A stretch of DNA of 61,332 nucleotides, taken from assembly GCF_003863355.1 (NCBI RefSeq), contig NZ_QQWG01000023.1, positions 1 through 61,332 of the forward strand, given 5' to 3'. This document shows, one piece after another, positions 11,552-19,663 of this stretch (its first letter is position 1; every line of letters starts with the position of its first letter). The DNA is from Ancylomarina euxina. Its GTDB lineage: Bacteria; Bacteroidota; Bacteroidia; Bacteroidales; Marinifilaceae. The translations under genes and the position numbers were made by a program. The notes under the pieces were generated by a model. That model did no database searches, was not told the DNA's origin, and worked only from the letters and a program-made list of their open reading frames with translations.

Positions 11552-12931
11552 TTAACGCTGAGCTTCGACGTCGGCTATTGTTTTAGGAATTGGTTTTCCC
11601 AGTAAACGAGCGCCATCCTTAGTAATTAAGAAGTCTTCTTCGTTACGGCAACCTCCAAAGTCTTTGTATTGTTCAACTTTATCGTAGTTGATAAATTCAG
11701 AGAAGCGGTTTTCAGCTTTCCACATATCTATCAGCTCAGGTATAAAATAGATACCAGGCTCAATGGTAAGAACAAAATTTTCTTCCAACTCACGTCCTAA
11801 ACGCAAAGATTTAAGTCCGAATTGGGTGCTTTTAGGTTCTCCGTTATAACCAACATAAACCTCACCAAGGTTTTCCATATCATGAACATCCATACCCATC
11901 ATATGACCTAAACCGCACTGGAAAAATAGAGCATGAGCACCTTGTTGTACCGCTGCGTCCAAATCACCTTTCATAAAGCCCATATCCTTCATGCCTTCAG
12001 CAATAGTACGCCCGGCTTTTAAATGAATATCCTTAAATTTAACTCCTGGAGCAAGCATATCGATAGCTGCCTCATGAGCATTAAGTGCGATCTGGTAAAT
12101 TTCCTTTTGGCGAGTGGTAAATGTTTTATCTACAGGGAAAGTACTCGACATATCGCCTGCATAATGCATGCTGTTTTCAGCACCACAATCTAACAGAAAT
12201 AAATCTCCACTTTTTAGGGTGTTGCCGTGATAATGGTTGTGCAGGGTTTGACCATTGATGGTCGCAATAACAGGAAAGGAAAGCTGACCTCCAGCGGCAA
12301 TTGCAACTTGCTGAACTGCTGCAGCAATCTCTGATTCCTTCATCCCGGGCCGAGCCATTCTCATTGCTGCCAAATGCATATCGGCGGTAATATTAACGGC
12401 GTCATCGAGTAAAACAATCTCTTCCTGGCTCTTATAATTTCTTTGATTAACTACAGCCTTAACAAAGTCGATAGATTGCCCGGCATTGGCTTTTGAAGGG
12501 ATTATATCTAAGAGTTCAAATAGTTTCACTTGGTGCTCAGGACGATAAGGAGGCAAGTAATGGATTTTTCTTCCTTTGCTAATTACAGACTCAAGATATG
12601 TTTTTAGCTGAGCTGCAGGTGCTGTTTCATTAATGCCTACATGTTCAGATTTTTCCTTAATAGTGGGTTGGCTTCCCATCCAAACGATATGATCGATTGT
12701 GAGTTCATCACCAAAAATAATCTCGCGATTTTCATCGATATCTATAATGGCATTTAAGCCTGCATAATCAGATCCGAAAAAATATAGGAAGGTACTATCC
12801 TGACGGAAATGGTAGGTGTTATCGGCATAATTCATACCTGATTCATCATTCCCCAGAAATAGAAGAATGCCAGATTTAACATCAGATTTTAGCTTATTGC
12901 GCCTGTTGATATAAGTTTCTTTTGAAAACAT
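11552..12931 (-). CDS. pepP: Xaa-Pro aminopeptidase (M24B)
   Basis: This 459-residue protein has the aminopeptidase P layout: an N-terminal creatinase-like domain (about 5-160) and a pita-bread M24 domain (about 170-440). All five metal ligands can be placed: Asp248 (LLDCGAE), Asp260 (YAGDMSS), His343 (GLGHMMG), Glu391 (TIEPG) and Glu431 (GCRNEED). It removes the N-terminal residue preceding proline. No signal peptide, so cytoplasmic. The upstream region holds an inverted repeat (13118-13139) nearly identical to one before susC at 15962-19147. That supports co-regulation with peptide import. The start at 12931 gives the expected N-terminus for the family. Confidence 0.93.
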   Translation of the reverse strand: MFSKETYINRRNKLKSDVKSGILLFLGNDESGMNYADNTYHFRQDSTFLYFFGSDYAGLNAIIDIDENREIIFGDELTIDHIVWMGSQPTIKEKSEHVGINETAPAAQLKTYLESVISKGRKIHYLPPYRPEHQVKLFELLDIIPSKANAGQSIDFVKAVVNQRNYKSQEEIVLLDDAVNITADMHLAAMRMARPGMKESEIAAAVQQVAIAAGGQLSFPVIATINGQTLHNHYHGNTLKSGDLFLLDCGAENSMHYAGDMSSTFPVDKTFTTRQKEIYQIALNAHEAAIDMLAPGVKFKDIHLKAGRTIAEGMKDMGFMKGDLDAAVQQGAHALFFQCGLGHMMGMDVHDMENLGEVYVGYNGEPKSTQFGLKSLRLGRELEENFVLTIEPGIYFIPELIDMWKAENRFSEFINYDKVEQYKDFGGCRNEEDFLITKDGARLLGKPIPKTIADVEAQR

Positions 12932-13117
12932 AGGATAGGATTTTGGGTTTGTTTAGTTCTGTTTTATAGCTTCTTAAGATAAGAATGATTGAGCTTATTC
13001 TTGTTCATGTTTCTCAATTTATAGAATATAGTAATCCCATGTAAAGATTATAATCTATTAATTTTGGATGAACGAAATAAGTTAAGGGGATGGGGGGAGA
13101 TGCTAACAAATCCAGCA

Positions 13118-13139
13118 TTCGTACAGACCTTTGTACGAA
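13118..13139 (-). promoter_or_regulatory. Inverted repeat, copy 1 of 3, upstream of pepP
   Basis: Perfect 8-bp arms (ttcgtaca 13118-13125, tgtacgaa 13132-13139) are separated by 6 nt. Read towards pepP the site is followed by the word GAATGCTGGAT, which also follows the copy at 19423-19442 before susC. The ATG of pepP is 187 nt away. It is a candidate operator or RNA hairpin. Apart from this site I see no strong feature in the 12932-13292 gap except a weak hairpin near 12980-13010. Confidence 0.6.
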
Positions 13140-13292
13140 CAATTGTAAAGAAGTATGAATTCGTTAAAGCAAATCATTCAATTGGCTGTTAATTGAGAAG
13201 TAAATTTAGAAAAAAAATCCAGTTTATAGGGTTTATATCCTTTAAAATGAGTTTAAACTGCTCGTCTTTTACAGTTATTTTTAATCAGTCAG

Positions 13293-13898
13293 TTATAAGA
13301 ATTGGAGAATTAAAGGAACAATAACAGGAACTAGAATTGTTAATACGATACCACTAAAAACAGCGATAATTGCATACTCTTTACCAGAGTATTGTACAAT
13401 GATTGGCATGGTGGTATCCATAGCTGTTGCACCACCCGATGCTATACCTGCTAGTTTACCAAAATATTTTACAAATAGGGGTGTAGCCAAAAGGGTAAGT
13501 ACTTCTCTAATAATATTTGATAAGAGAGCGATGACTCCTAAGGTCTCAGAGTGAAACTCTGTAATAATAACAGAGGAAAGACTATAATACCCAAAACCAG
13601 CACCTACGGCCATAGCTTCTCCAATGTTGATGCTTGATAATAATACGGATACGGCAGATACACCAATTAATGAACCCACAATCACAGAAAGGGGGACGAG
13701 CACGATTTTGATATTAACTTCTCGAATCACTTTCCACGAGTCACGATCGGTACCTATACCTATGCCTACCAAAAACATGAGCAGGTAAAGTGCATATATG
13801 CTGAAATCTCCTTCTAAAAGGGAAGTCGGTAAAAAGCGAGTTAGTCCGAGGATTAAACCTAAAACAAAAAAACTGAGAATGATTAAACTGCCTTTCAT
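13293..13898 (-). CDS. lysO: LysO lysine exporter, C-terminal part
   Basis: This 201-residue, all-membrane protein matches the C-terminal two thirds of LysO (YbjE, DUF340 family), which exports L-lysine. Visible features are about six hydrophobic segments, the loop word LVGIGIGTDRDSW (42-54), GYYSLSS and GGATAMDTTMPII. It lies 54 nt after an ORF of 94 residues that matches the N-terminal part. The sum of 295 residues equals a normal single-chain LysO. The split into two complete ORFs with their own start codons looks natural rather than a recent frameshift. Lysine export fits a cell taking up peptides rich in lysine. Confidence 0.82.
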   Translation of the reverse strand: MKGSLIILSFFVLGLILGLTRFLPTSLLEGDFSIYALYLLMFLVGIGIGTDRDSWKVIREVNIKIVLVPLSVIVGSLIGVSAVSVLLSSINIGEAMAVGAGFGYYSLSSVIITEFHSETLGVIALLSNIIREVLTLLATPLFVKYFGKLAGIASGGATAMDTTMPIIVQYSGKEYAIIAVFSGIVLTILVPVIVPLILQFL

Positions 13899-13952
13899 AT
13901 TATAATGAGGTATGAGATTGTAGAATTGAGGTTTGAGAAAATAGAAAAAAAA

Positions 13953-14237
13953 CTATTTCTGTTGAAAGAAAAATTTGTAGGTCGCCCACGCACAAAGAAG
14001 GGAACCCAACACTGCGCCTATAGTCAGTATTAATGCTTGCAAACCTATAGTGTGTAAGTTGTTGATTATTCTATCATTGGTGCCGACGCCTATCCCCAAA
14101 AGAAACAACAAAAGGAAGATTGAGAATGAGGTTAGAATTCCCACTACTTTTATGATTTTTGGTCGATTCCCAATAAATAGGCCAATACCCATTCCTAAAA
14201 TCATAATGGCTAATACAATGATGATATCCTGTAGCAT
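13953..14237 (-). CDS. LysO lysine exporter, N-terminal part
   Basis: This 94-residue protein has three hydrophobic segments and matches the N-terminal part of LysO. The loop word LLGIGVGTNDRI (65-76) parallels LVGIGIGTDRDS in the partner encoded just downstream, as expected for the internal repeat of DUF340 transporters. The two products are expected to assemble into one exporter. It lies 174 nt after susD on the same strand, with a hairpin in between. Confidence 0.8.
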   Translation of the reverse strand: MLQDIIIVLAIMILGMGIGLFIGNRPKIIKVVGILTSFSIFLLLFLLGIGVGTNDRIINNLHTIGLQALILTIGAVLGSLLCAWATYKFFFQQK

Positions 14238-14344
14238 AGGTGAGTTTGTGTTTGTAATTTATCTTGAAATAATAATTCTACTGACAAAGTAAATAAATAA
14301 AGAGCCAGATAGGGATTAGGAAGTGAAATATTTGTTTGAAATAT

Positions 14345-14376
14345 ATTGAGCGAAGTTAATTAAAACTCCGCTCAAT
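14345..14376 (-). terminator. Hairpin downstream of susD (possible terminator)
   Basis: Arms 14345-14352 (attgagcg) and 14369-14376 pair over 8 bp, with some further pairing, in the gap after susD. The sequence after it on the minus strand is only moderately T-rich. It may be a weak terminator or a 3'-end stabiliser that sets the susC/susD ratio relative to downstream genes. Confidence 0.5.
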
Positions 14377-14411
14377 AATCTAACTACTCACTTATGAAAA
14401 AATGTAATTTT

Positions 14412-15944
14412 CTAATCAATTGCATTATTTGAGTTAGTCTCACTTTCTGGAATTGGAAAGAAATGTGTTGCATCGCTAACACCTGTTCTTCCATGATCAG
14501 CCATAGTTGCGTTTAGTTTTCCCCAACGCCTTAAGTCATGAAAACGTGAACCTTCCATCGCTAATTCACAAACTCTTTCGTGCTCAATCTGATTGCTTAC
14601 TTCCGTTTTTGAAGAGCCTGTCATTGCTGGCATTCCTGCTCTTGTTCTTACAGTATTAATATGAGTAATAGCGCTTGCTGTTTCATCTAACTCGTTAAGT
14701 GTTTCAGCATACATCAACAATACATCTGCATATCGAAGTAGAGGTATATTGTTCCCGATACTATTCATGCTTAATTCTTCTGAACTCTCAGGGAGATATT
14801 TTCTAAAGCCAGTTTTGTTGCGAGGAGCACCAGCCCAATCCCACCATGAATTGAAAGTATAACCGTAAACACGAGGATTTGCATCATCGTTGAAATATTC
14901 ATCTTCAAAGAATAAGGTTTCATATAAACGGTGATCGAATCGACCATCAATAGCTGCTTTACCTTCTTTCTTAAATTCTTGAAGAAGATAATCACTACCA
15001 GCGATTTCATCCCATCCTCCTAAACCTGCAGGTTTTAACCATCGATGGTAAGGAAACTTAAACCAAGCTCCATTATCAGTGTTTGTCGATAATTGTAGTT
15101 CAAATAAGACTTCATCAGAATTTTGATTGGTACCATTAAACATTGAGATGAATGAAGATTCTAAACTATAATTACCGCTAGCTACAACTGAAGCAAAGGC
15201 TGTTTTTGCTGCGGTATAATATGGTTTAGCATCTGCCGTTGTTTCACTTGCGCAGAAAAGATTTGCTTTACCTAAATAGGCTAAGGCTGTATATTTAGTT
15301 GCACGGCCAATATTTTCAACCGTGTTGCTCTCAGGTAATTTTGATGCTGCAGCTTCAAAATCAGCAATGATGAAATCCCAGCATTCAGATCTTTCGCTTA
15401 CAGCTTTATCTATACTAGATAAGCCTTTAGGATAGGCATCACGCAGAATGATTTTTTCCCAGTTCAAAAGTAGCTTAAGATGATAATAAGCTCTTAAAAA
15501 TTTAGCTTCTGCTACAATTTTGTCTTTTGCATCCGTACTGATTTGTTCCTCAGTCATAGCTCCAACTTTTTCAATAACCTGATTGGCATAGTTGATGCCT
15601 CTGTAATGAATATTCCAATACTGAGAGGTTTGAGTATTTCCAGCTGTTGAATTAAAATTAAAGATAGAGAACCAGTCTTCGTAATTCAAAGCATCATTAC
15701 CAAGTTTCACTAAGTCTGAAGGAAATAATTCTACAGTAAATTTAATTTCAGCAAAACTCCAATACTCAATTGCACATTCAAGTTGTGAGTATGCTGCAGC
15801 AAGTCCAGCTTGCGCATCACTTTCGTTTCTCCAAAAACTTTCTCCAGTCAATTGATCTGGAGATTTTACCTCTAGATGATCTTCATTGCAGGCAGAGAAG
15901 CTCAGTCCAATGCAAATGAAGAATAAATATATATATCTGTTCAT
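14412..15944 (-). CDS. SusD/RagB-type substrate-binding lipoprotein
   Basis: A 510-residue lipoprotein (lipobox LSFSAC, Cys19) with SusD-family features: LTGESFWRNESDAQAGLAAAY near the N-terminus, FLRAYYHLKLLLNW in the TPR core and ELAMEGSRFHDLRRWGK near the C-terminus. SusD proteins sit as lids over the SusC channel and bind the ligand. The gene follows its susC with a 17-nt gap, the usual pairing. Relatives such as RagB bind peptides rather than glycans, and the peptidase-rich neighbourhood suggests this pair does too. Confidence 0.92.
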   Translation of the reverse strand: MNRYIYLFFICIGLSFSACNEDHLEVKSPDQLTGESFWRNESDAQAGLAAAYSQLECAIEYWSFAEIKFTVELFPSDLVKLGNDALNYEDWFSIFNFNSTAGNTQTSQYWNIHYRGINYANQVIEKVGAMTEEQISTDAKDKIVAEAKFLRAYYHLKLLLNWEKIILRDAYPKGLSSIDKAVSERSECWDFIIADFEAAASKLPESNTVENIGRATKYTALAYLGKANLFCASETTADAKPYYTAAKTAFASVVASGNYSLESSFISMFNGTNQNSDEVLFELQLSTNTDNGAWFKFPYHRWLKPAGLGGWDEIAGSDYLLQEFKKEGKAAIDGRFDHRLYETLFFEDEYFNDDANPRVYGYTFNSWWDWAGAPRNKTGFRKYLPESSEELSMNSIGNNIPLLRYADVLLMYAETLNELDETASAITHINTVRTRAGMPAMTGSSKTEVSNQIEHERVCELAMEGSRFHDLRRWGKLNATMADHGRTGVSDATHFFPIPESETNSNNAID

Positions 15945-15961
15945 TTTGTTTATGTGTTTAT

Positions 15962-18900
15962 TTAGAATGATAATTGTACGCCTGCGAAGAATGATTTATT
16001 GATAGGGTATAAACTTCTATCAATACCTGTATTAAGAACATTGCTACGTCCAACTTCAGGATCAATACCTGAATAATCAGTTATTGTAAAAACATTTTGA
16101 GCATTGAAATATACTCTACACTTGCTAACACCCATACGCTTAATCATAGATTTCGGTAAGGTGTATCCCAATTCGATATTCTTTAAACGAAGGAATGATC
16201 CATCTTCAAGATAACGGTCAGATTCACGTGTGTTTGTGTTGGCATCTCCAAGTACAGCTCTTGGAGTATTAGTATTTTTGTTAGTTTCTGTCCAAGCATT
16301 AAGTGAAGAAGCTAAGAAATTCTGACCAGCAGACATGTTCTCTAAATAGTAGCGGTTACCATTGTATAGCTCGTTACCTTCAACGCCATAGAACATCATT
16401 GAGAAATCGAAACCTTTGTATGAGGCATTAAAGTTAATTGAGTAAGTGAAATCAGGAATACCAGAGCCAGAATAAACCTTATCTTTTTCATTCAATTCAC
16501 CATCACCATTAGTATCTTTAAAACGGATATCACCGGGTTTAGCACTGGCTTGAAGTAAATCACCATCTTTATTACTATGTGCATTTACTTCATCCATTGA
16601 TTGAAATAAACCATCAGTTTGATATAAGAAGAAAGCACCAATTTCGTAACCAGCTTTAGTTTGAGTTGGGAAGTGAGAGTCACCATACTTTAAACCTTCA
16701 CCAAATAAAGCCTGATCTTTACTAGCTAAAGAAACGACTTCGTTTTTAGTTGTAGTAAACGTTGTGTTGATACTGTATTTGAAATCGCCATCTTGTTTAT
16801 AGTATCCTAACTCGAATTCAAATCCCTTATTATTAATTTCGCCAACATTTAATACAGGACTATCAAGCCCAGCAGAACCTGGTAGTTGTCTGTAAATTAA
16901 CATGTCTTCAGTAGTAGTGTTATAGAAGTTAATTGTACCATTAAACTTGTTTCCCAGCAGAGTGAAATCCAGTCCAAGATTTTTAGAAATTGTCGTTTCC
17001 CATTGGAGTTCTCTGTTTTCAAGTCCTGTTGCGATAGAACCTGTCCAAGGATTAGCACCAGAACCACGTACAGCACCTAATTCCGAATCATTACCAGTAC
17101 GGATAAGTGCTTGGTGATCATAGAATCCTAAAGTTACCTCATTTCCTAATTTACCCCAACTAGCTCTTAGTTTTAAGTTGTCAATGAATTCATAGTCAGA
17201 CATAAAGTCTTCCTGAGTAATTCTCCATCCAAGTGCAACCGAAGGGAATGTACCATAACGAGAGTCAGAACCAAATTTTGATGATCCATCACGACGTGCA
17301 GTAACTTGTAATAAGTATTTGCTATCGAAAGAATAGTTTACTCGACCCAGAATTGATGTGCGAGTGTATTCATTTCTACTTCCATAAGCAGCATAGGTAC
17401 CTCCTTTACCAGCATCCAAAGTCATCCAACTTGGATCCAGAAAGCCAGCCATTTCGTCTTTGGTAATAATATCGTCACCTTCTGCTGAATAAACCGTATT
17501 TTTTCCAGTAACATTAGCTCCCATCCAATTGTTTGTTTCTTTAGAAGCTGTATAGCCAATAACTGATGATACAGAATGTTTCCCGAAGTCCTTTTGGAAG
17601 TTCAATAGATGCTCCATGATTTGAGAGCGGTAGTTGTTACGCTCTTCACCATAGTAGATGTAATCTTCACCATCTTTAGGACTTCTTTCAAATTTGGTAT
17701 GATAGTTCCATTTGTTATTATTACTATTTATAAGTCCTAAATTGACTTGGTACGATAACCAATCTGTAAAATTTAATCTTCCAGTAATATTAGCTGAGAA
17801 GTATTGTAGATCAGTTTCTCCTTTAGTATTTAGATGATTGGCATATGGGTTAGCATTTGCAGGCATATCACCTGAAGTTAATTGAACATTCCCATTTTCA
17901 TCGAAAGGAGAAATAAGTGGGGTAAGCTTATAGGTGTCAGATAAAGAGAATTTTGTCTCTTCTGAATTGGTTTCAGCGTAAGAAATATTTGCATCGACAC
18001 TTAATCGACCCTTTGTCATTCCTAATTTGGCACGGAGTGTTTTCTTAAGATAATCACTTCCAATTAGAGTTCCTTCTTCATCGTTCCAACTACCCGAAAC
18101 GCCATAGTAACCCAAATCATTACCACCATTAATACTAAGATTGTAATTTTGTTGGAGGGCAGCACGTGATACTTCTTCCTGCCAGTTAGTATTGGCAGTG
18201 ATTGGCGCTGTTATATAATCAGGTAAAGCTTGTTTGTCTCCATCAGCAGCATACTGATTATAATTATCGTACATCATTTTATGCACTTTTATATAACCTT
18301 CTGAGTCTAATAAATTAAGTTGATCAATAGCTTTTGTTTGTCCAAGGTGCATATTGAAATCTACATTTACCTGACCTTTTTTCCCTTTTTTAGTTGTGAT
18401 TAAAACCACACCATTGGCAGCACGAGATCCATAGATAGCAGCGGAAGCTCCATCTTTTAGTATTTCAAAAGACTCAATATCATCAGGGTTTAGAAGAGAC
18501 ATAGAACCAGGTAGTCCATCGATAATATAAAGCGGTTCGTTGTTGCCTACAGTTCCAATACCACGAATAGTAATGCTTGAACCTGAACCTGGTGCTCCAC
18601 CAAACTTGGTGATGGTTACACCTGCAACTTTACCCTGTAAAGCATTAACAGCGTTTGAAGAGGGTGTTTTTTTAAGATCTTCACCTTTAACTGAAGAAAC
18701 CGCACCTGTAATATCACTTTTTTTCTGAGTACCATACCCCACAACGACAACTTCGTCAAGACCTAGGTTTTCTGATTCAAGGATGATGTTTAAGGAGTTA
18801 CCTTTAATAACAACTTCTTGTGTTGTCATACCTACGAAAGAGAAAACAAGTGTTTGACCTTCTTCAGCTTGGATAGTAAAATTACCATCAAAATCGGTAC

Positions 18901-19147
18901 TTGTACCGTTAGATGTTCCCTTTACTACAACAGAAACTCCAGGAATAGAAAGCCCATCATCAGCAGATGTGACAACACCCTTTATCGTAATTTGGTTTTG
19001 CTCGATGTTGCCGAAGTTGGGTGTTTGTGATGCTTTCACCAGAACAGGTGAGAATAGAATTGCGACAATGCATAGTTTCATGAGCCATGAAACACAGCGT
19101 TTTTGCGCATAGTGGAATTGCGCAAAATAGTTTGCATTTTTTTTCAT
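15962..19147 (-). CDS. SusC/RagA-type TonB-dependent outer-membrane transporter
   Basis: A 1061-residue protein. It has an N-terminal signal region, a carboxypeptidase-regulatory-like domain (about 50-128), a TonB-box region DEVVVVGYGTQKKSD, a plug domain (ALQGKVAGV, RGIGTVGNNEPLYIIDG, AAIYGSRAANGVVLITTKKGKKG) and a 22-strand type barrel ending in GVQLSF. It imports large substrates with the adjacent SusD. A long leader (19148-19663) with a good promoter element and an inverted repeat precedes it, and the HTCS gene lies just upstream. With proline peptidases and hydroxyproline enzymes downstream, a peptide or glycopeptide cargo is the best guess. Confidence 0.93.
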   Translation of the reverse strand: MKKNANYFAQFHYAQKRCVSWLMKLCIVAILFSPVLVKASQTPNFGNIEQNQITIKGVVTSADDGLSIPGVSVVVKGTSNGTSTDFDGNFTIQAEEGQTLVFSFVGMTTQEVVIKGNSLNIILESENLGLDEVVVVGYGTQKKSDITGAVSSVKGEDLKKTPSSNAVNALQGKVAGVTITKFGGAPGSGSSITIRGIGTVGNNEPLYIIDGLPGSMSLLNPDDIESFEILKDGASAAIYGSRAANGVVLITTKKGKKGQVNVDFNMHLGQTKAIDQLNLLDSEGYIKVHKMMYDNYNQYAADGDKQALPDYITAPITANTNWQEEVSRAALQQNYNLSINGGNDLGYYGVSGSWNDEEGTLIGSDYLKKTLRAKLGMTKGRLSVDANISYAETNSEETKFSLSDTYKLTPLISPFDENGNVQLTSGDMPANANPYANHLNTKGETDLQYFSANITGRLNFTDWLSYQVNLGLINSNNNKWNYHTKFERSPKDGEDYIYYGEERNNYRSQIMEHLLNFQKDFGKHSVSSVIGYTASKETNNWMGANVTGKNTVYSAEGDDIITKDEMAGFLDPSWMTLDAGKGGTYAAYGSRNEYTRTSILGRVNYSFDSKYLLQVTARRDGSSKFGSDSRYGTFPSVALGWRITQEDFMSDYEFIDNLKLRASWGKLGNEVTLGFYDHQALIRTGNDSELGAVRGSGANPWTGSIATGLENRELQWETTISKNLGLDFTLLGNKFNGTINFYNTTTEDMLIYRQLPGSAGLDSPVLNVGEINNKGFEFELGYYKQDGDFKYSINTTFTTTKNEVVSLASKDQALFGEGLKYGDSHFPTQTKAGYEIGAFFLYQTDGLFQSMDEVNAHSNKDGDLLQASAKPGDIRFKDTNGDGELNEKDKVYSGSGIPDFTYSINFNASYKGFDFSMMFYGVEGNELYNGNRYYLENMSAGQNFLASSLNAWTETNKNTNTPRAVLGDANTNTRESDRYLEDGSFLRLKNIELGYTLPKSMIKRMGVSKCRVYFNAQNVFTITDYSGIDPEVGRSNVLNTGIDRSLYPINKSFFAGVQLSF

Positions 19148-19422
19148 AAATTTAGGTTCGTTAAAGTTAATGCCAGCTGTCTTCTTTTTTGCGATGGAAA
19201 CAACTGAGCGTTTTTAATGTTTGGCAGAGATCGTTGGTAGCTTTCTCTGTCTTTTTTTATGCAATAATATTTGATGTTTTGATGGGCATTCAATTCACCA
19301 TCTTAATGATTGTATGACTTAATTGATTGGTGTTGCTATTCTGAATTTAGAATATTGAAGGATATCTCTTGTGTGGTGAATATATAGAGATACGAAAGCT
19401 CAGGCTCTAGTATATCCAGCAT

Positions 19423-19442
19423 TCATACAATCCTTTGTATGA
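19423..19442 (-). promoter_or_regulatory. Inverted repeat, copy 2 of 3, in the susC leader
   Basis: Arms tcataca (19423-19429) and tgtatga (19436-19442) are separated by 6 nt. On the minus strand the site is followed by GAATGCTGGAT, as is the copy upstream of pepP. The susC start is 276 nt downstream. It lies downstream of the candidate promoter at 19533-19567, so it may act as an RNA hairpin in the leader or as a second promoter/operator. Confidence 0.6.
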
Positions 19443-19532
19443 TCTGTTGTGATGATGCTTGGATTTAGTTTGTTTAATCATAATTACCAAAACTAGACGT
19501 GTGAGTAGTAGCTATCTTTAATTTGTTTGATA

Positions 19533-19567
19533 CAAATATATAAAAATACCTACCAGTTCCTACCAGT
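19533..19567 (-). promoter_or_regulatory. Candidate susC promoter with tandem 10-bp direct repeat
   Basis: On the minus strand TATATTTG (19533-19540) is an exact match to the Bacteroidetes -7 consensus TAnnTTTG. Eight nt upstream, the 9-mer ACTGGTAGG is repeated with a 10-bp period (19559-19567 and 19549-19557), where the -33 box would lie. A transcription start near 19526 would give a leader of about 380 nt before susC. The repeat is a candidate activator site. Confidence 0.55.
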
Positions 19568-19663
19568 ACGGTAAATAAAAATGATAATTTAGAATGGCTT
19601 TTATTGTCTTTTAGTCTGTAAGACTTGTTTTTATGCAGGTTTAGAGTCTGTGTGTGAAATGAA

